IMG/VR virus record: IMGVR_UViG_3300021413_000003
Coordinates: 1-20,073 of that record
From: a virus
DNA: 20,073 nt
Reading direction: 5' to 3' (one strand)
The translations under genes and the position numbers were made by a program. The notes below the pieces were generated by a model. It ran no database searches. It saw nothing but the letters and a program-made list of their open reading frames with translations, and was not told the DNA's origin. Of this stretch, positions 7,711-13,685 are shown piece by piece. How positions within the stretch are numbered: the first letter of the stretch is position 1; each line of letters begins with the position of its first letter.

Positions 7711-8115
7711 CTAGCTCCACGTCGGTACGGTGCCGTCCGCGAGGACCCCGGGCGCCGACCACGTTAGGGAGCCGTCCTGGCCGCGGGTGATGGCGTAGTC
7801 GGAGTACAGCACTTCCGGTGCCAGGGTCTGCGAGCTGATCGCGAGCGTGGTCGTGCGGGCCACGCTGGTCGACGGGACGGTCTTGAACACCGCGTGCTGC
7901 TTGTTCGCGGCGTTGTTGTGCACGCCGTTCAGCGTGCACGAGAAGTCGGCCAGCAGCAGCAGCCGCTCGATCGCGCTCTTGTCCACGCCGGTCACGTCCT
8001 GGACGCCGCGGGGAGTGGAGAAGGTGAAGTTGGTGATGTCGTTGGAGAGCACTTGCACGGCAGCGGCGGCGTCGTCGACGCTGACCGCATACCCGAGTCC
8101 ACTCTGCTTGGCCAT
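7711..8115 (-). CDS. Major tail (tube) protein candidate
   Basis: The protein has 134 residues and is beta-rich (TNFTFSTPRGVQDVTGVDKSA, then FSCTLNGVHNNAANKQH, and a TRGQDGSLTWSAP strand pair near the end). This is the pattern of actinophage tail-tube proteins, and its place directly before the tail chaperones fits. ATG at 8115 is used, with AAGGAAGG a few bases upstream; a TTG two codons earlier is less likely. It begins MAKQSGLG, very like MSKQAGMG at the start of the 245-residue protein two genes upstream, so the two may be related. Which of them builds the tube is not certain; size and position favour this one. Confidence 0.75.
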   Translation of the reverse strand: MAKQSGLGYAVSVDDAAAAVQVLSNDITNFTFSTPRGVQDVTGVDKSAIERLLLLADFSCTLNGVHNNAANKQHAVFKTVPSTSVARTTTLAISSQTLAPEVLYSDYAITRGQDGSLTWSAPGVLADGTVPTWS

Positions 8116-8117
8116 TG

Positions 8118-8564
8118 TCAACCTTCCTTAATCGCGTCTGCGATGGTCTGCTGGTGCTCGGCGAAATCGTCCCGCCAGTCCTCGAGGCTGCTGTGCTGGC
8201 GGGTGAACCCGGTGGGATTACCGCGCCAGTCCCCACCCCGCACGATGAGCAGAGGCTCCCGGAACAGCGGGACTGTGTGCGGTTCGAAGCAGCGCTGCCC
8301 CGGGGGGAACGTGAACGCGACCATCGTGCCGTGCTCTTCGACGGTGAAGCGGCGGCCGGAGCGCAGCCGGATGTAGTTCGCCCGCGCCGCTCCTAGGTCG
8401 GTGGATACGTCCAGGGTGGTCTTCCACCCGTACACGTACGCCTCGCACTCGAACTCGCGGCACGACGCCGCACGGCGATGCGTGGTGACGGGGGCGCGCA
8501 GCTCGTAGGACTGCATCGCCTGCACAGGCATCACGGGATCCGGCCGGTACAGCGGCCGGCTCAT
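8118..8564 (-). CDS. Conserved-type small tail-region protein with Cys/His pairs
   Basis: The protein has 148 residues and I do not know its function. It starts SRPLYRPDPVMPVQAMQSYE and contains Cys35-x4-Cys40 (ASCREFECEAY) and Cys92-x3-His96 (RCFEPH), a spacing compatible with one metal site. It then has IVRGGDWRGNPTGFTRQH and an acidic helical end (LEDWRDDFAEHQQTIADAI). A protein of this kind in the same place is familiar from Streptomyces-type phages, also without assigned role; this is from memory. ATG at 8564 overlaps the upstream stop as ATGA, and its own stop is two bases before the tail-tube start, so all three genes are coupled. A tail assembly or completion role is inferred from position only. 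Confidence 0.7.
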   Translation of the reverse strand: MSRPLYRPDPVMPVQAMQSYELRAPVTTHRRAASCREFECEAYVYGWKTTLDVSTDLGAARANYIRLRSGRRFTVEEHGTMVAFTFPPGQRCFEPHTVPLFREPLLIVRGGDWRGNPTGFTRQHSSLEDWRDDFAEHQQTIADAIKEG

Positions 8565-9298
8565 GTCTGGGCGACTTCGTACGCGACGGCGTTGACCATG
8601 AACTGCGCGTTGGAGAACGTACCGGTGGTCGCGATGCGCAGGTACCGGCGGACCGTCTGCGTCAGGCCGGTGGCGATCCGCTCAAACCCTGCCGCGGTGA
8701 CGACGGTGAACGTGCCGCCGGTGACGTCGGCGAACGACACGTTGTCCGCCGAGTCCTGAATCTTGATCGTGACCGAGGTGCCGGTGAAGGCGAACACGTG
8801 CAGGTAGCCGGCCAACCCGAACGCCGTGCTGGCGTAGGTGACAGTGCGGTCGACGCCCACCCCGTTCGTGGCGCCGGTGTCGGTGCGGATCCCGTTGGTG
8901 AGCTGGACACCCCACTCCAGGCCCGTACCGGCCGACGCCTGCCAGTCGACGGCGAAGGACAGGGAGCCGTCGGCGGCTTCGGTGCCGTCGTAGTTGACCT
9001 GCTTCGCCAGACAGGACACGGCCGGGTTGCCCAGTGTCTGCCCGACGCCGTACGTGCATAGCTGGTCCGCGGTCGGCAGGGCGCGCAGGGCCAGGTGCGC
9101 GCGGGCCGGGTTGAACCAGACGGCTCCGCTGAGGCCGCCGTCGCGGCGCAACCCGATGCGGGACTGGGCGGACTGGGTGATGTCGGTGACCACGCCCGGG
9201 TTGGGGCCGCCGTGCACGTTCGACAGGGAGCCGATGTCCCCGCCGAGCGCGTTGGAGCCGACGTAGAAGTGGTCGCCCATCCCGGCCTGTTTGCTCAT
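8561..9298 (-). CDS. Tail protein, tube-like (second major-tail-type protein)
   Basis: The protein has 245 residues. It begins MSKQAGMGDHFYVGSNALGG, then GDIGSLSNVHGG, typical of a tail-protein family common in actinophages. A C-terminal beta-sandwich follows at about residues 150-240 (GLAGYLHVFAFTGTSVTIKI, then an RRYLRIATTG strand), resembling discoidin-type or Ig-like decoration domains. Start ATG 9298 has a GGGAG about eleven bases upstream, somewhat far. It lies after the tail terminator and before the small Cys/His gene. It may be a tube subunit with a surface domain, or a decoration protein for the tube formed by the 134-residue protein. The virion role is likely; the exact place is uncertain. 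Confidence 0.7.
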   Translation of the reverse strand: MSKQAGMGDHFYVGSNALGGDIGSLSNVHGGPNPGVVTDITQSAQSRIGLRRDGGLSGAVWFNPARAHLALRALPTADQLCTYGVGQTLGNPAVSCLAKQVNYDGTEAADGSLSFAVDWQASAGTGLEWGVQLTNGIRTDTGATNGVGVDRTVTYASTAFGLAGYLHVFAFTGTSVTIKIQDSADNVSFADVTGGTFTVVTAAGFERIATGLTQTVRRYLRIATTGTFSNAQFMVNAVAYEVAQT

Positions 9299-9326
9299 GA
9301 ATGCCCAGCTCCCTTATCCACGAACA

Positions 9327-9785
9327 TCACTCGGCCTGATTCCACAGATCGTTGACGATCAGCGGCAGGGTGATCGTCATGATCCGGTAGTTGCCGTTGC
9401 CCACCTCGAGGTAGCCGGCTTGCGCCGACATCGGGGCGCCGTGTGCGCCGAGCAGGTCCACGTTCCTGATCAGGCCGCCCAGGGTGAAGTCGCCCGAGTA
9501 GAGCGCGAACAACTCGTCGACAGCGGTCAGCATCGCCGGGTCGATGGCGTCCTGCGGCTCGGCGATCATGTTCTGGTAGGTACGGACGTTGAATTCGATG
9601 CGCCCGGTGGTGCTCGACAGTCCCGACGCCGCCGGGACCGGGAACACCGACTGCGCCCACACCGCCGCGGTGATGCCGTTTCCGGGGCTGCTCTTCGGCT
9701 CGTGCGCGTTGACCCGCTCGAACAGGCCGGTGGTCAGCGCGTGCGACACGATGGCGTCGGTCAGCGCATCGGTGAGCAAGCTCAT
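9327..9785 (-). CDS. Tail terminator / tail completion protein
   Basis: The protein has 152 residues with a mixed alpha/beta layout: an N-terminal helix (LLTDALTDAIVSHALTTGLF), then strands GRIEFNVRTYQ, and a central helix DPAMLTAVDELFALYSG. It ends in a strand-rich region, GNYRIMTITLPLIVND. This size and order match the proteins that cap the tail tube and join it to the head (HK97 gp11 / lambda U-like). The gene sits between the gp10-like neck gene and the tail protein, the standard position. The start is ATG at 9785, overlapping the upstream stop as ATGA with GGGAG before it; upstream codons in the same frame are arginine-rich shadow and were excluded. The call rests mostly on position. Confidence 0.7.
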   Translation of the reverse strand: MSLLTDALTDAIVSHALTTGLFERVNAHEPKSSPGNGITAAVWAQSVFPVPAASGLSSTTGRIEFNVRTYQNMIAEPQDAIDPAMLTAVDELFALYSGDFTLGGLIRNVDLLGAHGAPMSAQAGYLEVGNGNYRIMTITLPLIVNDLWNQAE

Positions 9786-10156
9786 CCGCCCAGCTCCCGG
9801 ATCAGCCGCGGCATCCGCTGCTGCAGCATCGCGCCGGCGTCGCGGTCGAGTTGCTGACCCACCATGCGGAACGTGTGGTAGCCCTTGAACCGGGTGCTCT
9901 GGTTCGCCGAGCTGACACCTTCGAGCCACCGCCCGTAGACGACACCGGAGTCCGTGACGGAGACGTCGCCGACGGAGCGGTCCGTCTTCACCCGCGAGTC
10001 GTAGTAGCCGGTCGGGTGGCGCAGCACCTGACGTAGCCGGGCGTGCACCCGGTTCTCACCTTCCTGCGCGATGTCCTGCTGGGTGTCGGCGACGAACCGC
10101 TCGATCAGCGGCCCGGCGCGGCCGTCGAACAGTGGCCCCGACATGGTGATCGTCAT
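9782..10156 (-). CDS. HK97 gp10-like neck / head-tail joining protein
   Basis: The protein has 124 residues. An N-terminal helix with GPLIERFVADTQQDIAQEGE leads to the segment RQVLRHPTGYYDSRVKTD. Strands GVVYGRWLEGVSSANQ and STRFKGYHTFRMVGQQL follow, and the chain ends in a helix ending LIRELGG. The pattern of a tail-completion protein with GRWLEG and KGYHTFR is typical of the gp10-like family in actinophages. ATG at 10156 overlaps the adaptor stop as ATGA; an ATG four codons later is the alternative. The gene is between the adaptor and the tail terminator, as expected. Role: closing the head-tail interface. Confidence comes from motif and order together. Confidence 0.75.
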   Translation of the reverse strand: MTITMSGPLFDGRAGPLIERFVADTQQDIAQEGENRVHARLRQVLRHPTGYYDSRVKTDRSVGDVSVTDSGVVYGRWLEGVSSANQSTRFKGYHTFRMVGQQLDRDAGAMLQQRMPRLIRELGG

Positions 10157-11154
10157 GCGAAAACCATCGAGGCACGGCCGTGCGCGGTGAACGCCCGCGC
10201 CTGCAGCGCGGCCAGGGCCTTCTCGTCGTCCACGGTGTAGCCGCCGGAACGCTGCTGCGCCGCCCGCACCGCGTACGCCACGGTGAGCGCGTTCACCAGG
10301 CCAGGCGGCACCCACACGGTGACCGGTGCCGACAGGCTTGCGATGGCCGCGGTGGTGCCGGTGACACCGCGTACCACGGTCAGGGAACGCGGCGCGTACA
10401 CGGTCGCGGCGGTGAGGTGCGCGGCCAGCACCGACCCGTCGGCGGCGCGGTCCACGACCAGGGTGTTGCCGGCCTTGTCGACCACCTGCATGGTTTCGGC
10501 GTCGATGAGGATCCGCTCGCCGACGTTGACCGCCGCACCGGATGCCACCGGGACCGCGGTGGTCGACGCCTTCGCGTCGAGCCCGGCCGTGGTGGTGGTG
10601 CCGGTGGTGATCTGCGCCTTGCCGGTGACGATCATCCGTTCGGTGCCGACGGTGAGCAGCGACCCGATCCCGATCGCCGACGAGTCGGTGACGTCCACGC
10701 CCGTCTCGACCGCGTCGAGGACCTCGGCGAGCGCACCCGCGGGGGCCAGGTTGTATTCGCCCCACTGGCCGGCGACGGCGACAGCGCGCTGGCTGGTGAT
10801 GCCGGACGACGACACCCAGTCGGAGGCGGTGCGGTCGAACTCGATGACGCTGTACGGCGGCCCGGAGTCGGGTTCCAGGAAGTAGCCGGTGACCACCGTG
10901 CCGCCCACGGTCAGGGTGGTGACCGTGTTGATGTCGTGGTCGCCGAGCCGCAGCCGCCACGCGGTGCTCGCCAGGCCGGGCCAGTCGAAGCGGCGGGTGC
11001 CCGACCAGGGGTAGAACCGGCGCCGCAGGAACCCCTCGGCGGCCCGCGTCGCGGATTCGATGTCACGGTCGATGTCCGCGCCCATCCGGGCGCTGGCCTT
11101 GTTGTCCGTGGCGGACATGACGTCCTCACGGGTGCAGTGCCACGGCCCGTTCAC
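10153..11154 (-). CDS. Head-tail adaptor (connector) protein, long form
   Basis: The protein has 333 residues. The N-terminus (CTREDVMSATDNKASAR, then DRDIESATRAAEGFLRRRFYP and TRRFDWPG) is the helical start typical of adaptors that bind beneath the portal. The middle (about 140-260) is an extra beta-rich region holding two short repeats, IGSLLTVGTERMIVTG (163-178) and VGERILIDAETMQVVD (211-226). The C-terminal helices (about 284-320) complete the adaptor fold. It is long for a connector because of that insertion. It starts with GTG at 11154, overlapping the stop of the second glycosyltransferase as GTGA with no good ribosome site of its own. Its translation therefore probably depends on the sugar cassette. 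Confidence 0.78.
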   Translation of the reverse strand: MNGPWHCTREDVMSATDNKASARMGADIDRDIESATRAAEGFLRRRFYPWSGTRRFDWPGLASTAWRLRLGDHDINTVTTLTVGGTVVTGYFLEPDSGPPYSVIEFDRTASDWVSSSGITSQRAVAVAGQWGEYNLAPAGALAEVLDAVETGVDVTDSSAIGIGSLLTVGTERMIVTGKAQITTGTTTTAGLDAKASTTAVPVASGAAVNVGERILIDAETMQVVDKAGNTLVVDRAADGSVLAAHLTAATVYAPRSLTVVRGVTGTTAAIASLSAPVTVWVPPGLVNALTVAYAVRAAQQRSGGYTVDDEKALAALQARAFTAHGRASMVFA

Positions 11155-11834
11155 GACGGTGCCTGCGCGCGCCGGACCTGCGTGCCCAGTGGCAGGCGAA
11201 CCAGCTCGGGCCCGCGCTCGCCGACCCAGCGCCGATCGCCGCGCTTCGCGGCCTCGAACACCTGCCGGTCGTGGGCCATCCGCTCGGGCATGGTCATACC
11301 CGCGCCGCGGCGCGGCTGCGCCCAGTGGTGGGTGAACGCGAACGCCCGCCGGACGACGGTCAGATAGCCGGCCCGCTCACCGCGCCACGAGATCCAGTTG
11401 TCGGTGAAGTAGTGGCAGTCCAGGCTGGGCCCGATGTCGTCCCACTGCTTGCGGGACATGAACGGCACCACGGACATGTCGACGATGACCTTGTCCGGCA
11501 GTTCCCGCCCGTGCACACCGCAGTAGTCGCAGTAGTCGCGGCCGCCTTCGCGGCGAATGATCCGCGGTGCGGGCAGATAGCCGCGGTGTACCGCCTCCAG
11601 CGCCGGCTCCAGCCAGCCGTCGTGCGGTTCCAGGTCGTCGGCGGTGAAGTGGATGTAGTCGCCTGTGGCCTGGGCTGCGCCCTCGTTCCAGGCGATGCCA
11701 CAGGTGGGCCGGTCCCGGATGGTGATGATTTCGATCCGGTCGCCCGCGGTCCGTTCGTAGGCGGCGACGCAACGCGCGTAGTGGTCCTCGCGGCCGGCGA
11801 CCGTAGGAATCACGACGCTGACGAGTGCGCTCAT
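11151..11834 (-). CDS. GT-A type glycosyltransferase with tape-measure-like C-terminal tail
   Basis: The protein has 227 residues. The start VSVVIPTVAGRE (residues 5-16) is the nucleotide-binding strand of family 2 glycosyltransferases. GAAQATGDYIHFTADDLEPHDGWL (52-75, centred on ADD at 65-67) is the DxD-like metal and sugar-nucleotide site, and FTHHW (167-171) lies at the end of the catalytic part. Cys102 and Cys105 sit in YCDYC. The last 25 residues, from WVGERGPELVRLPLG at 203, do not belong to the fold and match the tape measure C-terminal segment of this phage. ATG at 11834 overlaps the epimerase stop (ATGA) and the stop overlaps the adaptor start. Likely job: adding sugar to a virion protein. 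Substrate unknown. Confidence 0.8.
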   Translation of the reverse strand: MSALVSVVIPTVAGREDHYARCVAAYERTAGDRIEIITIRDRPTCGIAWNEGAAQATGDYIHFTADDLEPHDGWLEPALEAVHRGYLPAPRIIRREGGRDYCDYCGVHGRELPDKVIVDMSVVPFMSRKQWDDIGPSLDCHYFTDNWISWRGERAGYLTVVRRAFAFTHHWAQPRRGAGMTMPERMAHDRQVFEAAKRGDRRWVGERGPELVRLPLGTQVRRAQAPS

Positions 11835-12841
11835 CGAAGCACCCCGTCCCGGTCGTAGCGGCGCACGTGCTCGTAAACGCGCTCCATGCCGTCCTCAAGC
11901 TCGACGGTCGGCGACCAGCCCAGCGCGCGGAGCCGGTCGGTGGCCAGCCGCTTCACCACGGTCTGCCCGGGCGGTGCGTCCACCTCGACGATCAGGTCCT
12001 CGGGTGCGCCCGCGATCTTGCACGCCAGCCGCGCGATGTCGAGCATCGCGCGCGGGTCGTCGTCGCGGCCGATGTTGTACACCGCAGGGGCCGGCCGTGT
12101 TTCGCGCCACGGAGCCTCGTCGTCCGATTCGAGTCGCGCGCACAGCTCACCGCACGTGCCGAGCGACCGTGGGCATTTGCGGGTGGGCATCAAGCGACAG
12201 TCGCTTATCACGGGCGCGGGCTGCTCGATCGCGAGGCGGATCCCGCGCACGACGTCGCCGACCCAGCACCACGAACGCTCAGCGCCGCGGTGCACGGTGA
12301 TCGGCATGCGGTGATGCGCCTGCCACAGCATGGTGTCCATCGCGCGGCGGCCGCGTCCGGGTGGGGCACCGGGGCCGTACGGCATCGACGGGCGGACGAT
12401 GACCAGCCCGTCCGGGGCGTACAGCCGGGAGGCTTCCTCACCCCAGCGTTTGGTCAGCCCGTAAGCGCCCTGCGGCTGCACGGTCGGGCCGTCCTCGGTG
12501 CAGAGCTGGTCGCCCTGGTCGCCGTAGATCTCCGACGTGGACGCGTACGCCAGCCGGACACCCGCCTGGCCGCAGGCTTGCGCGACGACCATGCTCATCT
12601 CGGCGTTCAGCCGGACGGTGCGGCGGATGTCGTCCTCGGAGAAGACCCGGCCCACCTGCGCGGCGAGGTGCACCACGATGTCCGGGTCGGTCAGCCGGAG
12701 CCAGTCGGCGGCGAGGCCGGGCTGCAGCAGGTCGTAGCCGTCGACCAGGTCGATGGTGCGGACATCGTGGCCAGCGTCGACCAGCTCCCGGCACAACCAC
12801 TGTCCGATGAACCCGGCCGCGCCGGTGATCCCGACGCGCAT
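11831..12841 (-). CDS. NAD-dependent sugar epimerase/dehydratase (extended SDR)
   Basis: The protein has 336 residues. The Rossmann start MRVGITGAAGFIGQWL has Gly7, Gly10 and Gly13 of the GxxGxxG motif. YASTSEIYG (99-107) holds the catalytic Ser/Thr, and AYGLTK gives Tyr127 and Lys131 of YxxxK. It should epimerise or dehydrate a nucleotide sugar in the cytoplasm and so supply the neighbouring glycosyltransferases. Unusual is an insertion at about 213-246, before VYNIG, with four cysteines (215, 223, 230, 234). ATG at 12841 overlaps the upstream stop as TGATG; upstream codons in frame are arginine- and glycine-rich shadow. Family membership is clear, but substrate and product cannot be read from the sequence. 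Confidence 0.88.
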   Translation of the reverse strand: MRVGITGAAGFIGQWLCRELVDAGHDVRTIDLVDGYDLLQPGLAADWLRLTDPDIVVHLAAQVGRVFSEDDIRRTVRLNAEMSMVVAQACGQAGVRLAYASTSEIYGDQGDQLCTEDGPTVQPQGAYGLTKRWGEEASRLYAPDGLVIVRPSMPYGPGAPPGRGRRAMDTMLWQAHHRMPITVHRGAERSWCWVGDVVRGIRLAIEQPAPVISDCRLMPTRKCPRSLGTCGELCARLESDDEAPWRETRPAPAVYNIGRDDDPRAMLDIARLACKIAGAPEDLIVEVDAPPGQTVVKRLATDRLRALGWSPTVELEDGMERVYEHVRRYDRDGVLR

Positions 12842-13599
12842 CACGCGGCCGCCTCTTCGTCCGGCCAGTCGGCGACCTTCATCGTGAGAGCCTGCTGAAC
12901 CTCGAAGTCCTCCTCGGACAGCCACAACTCCTTGTGGTGAGTGGTCTTCACCCCGGTGTGGACCTGCGGGACGATCCCAGCCTTCAACACCCGCCCGCAG
13001 AACGCGATGTCCTCACCCACGAAGTCGCCGGCGGCATCGTAGATCTGGTCGAACCAGTGGTCGCCGTGCTCGGCGCGCAGCTTCTCCAACACCGAGCGGT
13101 GAATCATCAGGAACGCCGCACCGGTCGCGGCGACCGGGGTGATCGTGTTGTCTTCGTAGTCGCCGAAGTGGCAGAACGACGCCTCCCCGGACGCTGTCGT
13201 GCCCAGGCCGTACATGGTCGGGACGATCCGGCGCCGCCAGCCGCCCATCCCGTCGTACTGCGCCTCCATCAACGCGAAGCACAACGCGCCGACGACCGGG
13301 CGTTCGACCGGGTCGGCGGCCTCGTCGAGGAGCCGGTGCACGGCATCGGGCGCGAAGCCCATGTCGGTGTCGATGAACAGCAGCCACTCGTGCGGCAGCT
13401 TGTCCAGGAACAGCCGCGCCGCGAAGTTGCGGATCTGCGCGACCATGCCGACACCGCAGCGCATGTTCAACGGCTTACGCGCGAGGCGGCCGTGGGCGAG
13501 GTCGTACTCGTACATGGCGCGCATCGACTCGACCCACGAGTGGGAGACGTGCTCGTTGTGCAGATAAGCGACCTGCACGATGCCGTCGGGTTCGGCCAT
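12841..13599 (-). CDS. GT-A type glycosyltransferase
   Basis: The protein has 252 residues. The segment LPHEWLLFIDTDMGFAPDAV carries the DxD motif (Asp77-Thr-Asp79). MVAQIRNFAARLFL (52-65) is the helix usual before it. GAAFLMIHRSVLEKL (160-174) and FVGEDIAFCGRVLKAG (193-208) match the acceptor side and the ED catalytic motif, and HTGVKTTHHK (214-223) supplies the late His. It is a soluble cytoplasmic enzyme with no membrane segment. ATG at 13599 has AAAGGGG six bases upstream; a TTG five codons earlier is less likely. It is the first gene of the three-gene sugar cassette and the only one with its own ribosome site, 87 bases after the capsid gene. Virion glycosylation is inferred. Confidence 0.85.
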   Translation of the reverse strand: MAEPDGIVQVAYLHNEHVSHSWVESMRAMYEYDLAHGRLARKPLNMRCGVGMVAQIRNFAARLFLDKLPHEWLLFIDTDMGFAPDAVHRLLDEAADPVERPVVGALCFALMEAQYDGMGGWRRRIVPTMYGLGTTASGEASFCHFGDYEDNTITPVAATGAAFLMIHRSVLEKLRAEHGDHWFDQIYDAAGDFVGEDIAFCGRVLKAGIVPQVHTGVKTTHHKELWLSEEDFEVQQALTMKVADWPDEEAAA

Positions 13600-13616
13600 C
13601 GGTGCCCCTTTCAATC

Positions 13617-13672
13617 GGAGAGTCCAGATCCGTTCCGTGGCGCGGGACTCTCCTCGCGCGCCACGGAACGGA
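13617..13672 (-). promoter_or_regulatory. Long hairpin with loop-to-downstream pairing, between capsid and sugar cassette
   Basis: On the transcript a perfect 16-bp stem forms between 13672-13657 and 13644-13629 (TCCGTTCCGTGGCGCG and its complement) with a 12-base loop. Nine loop bases, GGAGAGTCC at 13653-13645, are perfectly complementary to GGACTCTCC at 13625-13617, three bases after the stem. That is a pseudoknot, or a choice between two hairpins. No T run follows, so it is not a classic terminator. It starts 13 bases past the capsid stop and ends 17 bases before the first glycosyltransferase codon. It probably protects capsid mRNA or limits expression downstream. Confidence 0.7.
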
Positions 13673-13685
13673 CGACTGAATACGC

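Noticed and set aside
10157-10960. Upstream extension of the gp10-like gene frame
   Set aside because: It is Arg/His/Gly-rich and lies inside the adaptor; the ATGA-coupled start at 10156 is clearly better.
10180-11367. Long plus-strand frames such as 10180-11367, 11825-12898, 13833-15032, 4835-5896 and 6500-7654
   Set aside because: These lie fully opposite well-identified minus-strand genes and are low-complexity Arg/Val/Gly or Ser/Pro translations, as expected when stop codons are rare in GC-rich DNA.
12192-12206. Palindrome AAGCGAC-A-GTCGCTT in the epimerase gene
   Set aside because: About one such 7-base-arm palindrome is expected by chance in 20 kb, and it is inside coding sequence.
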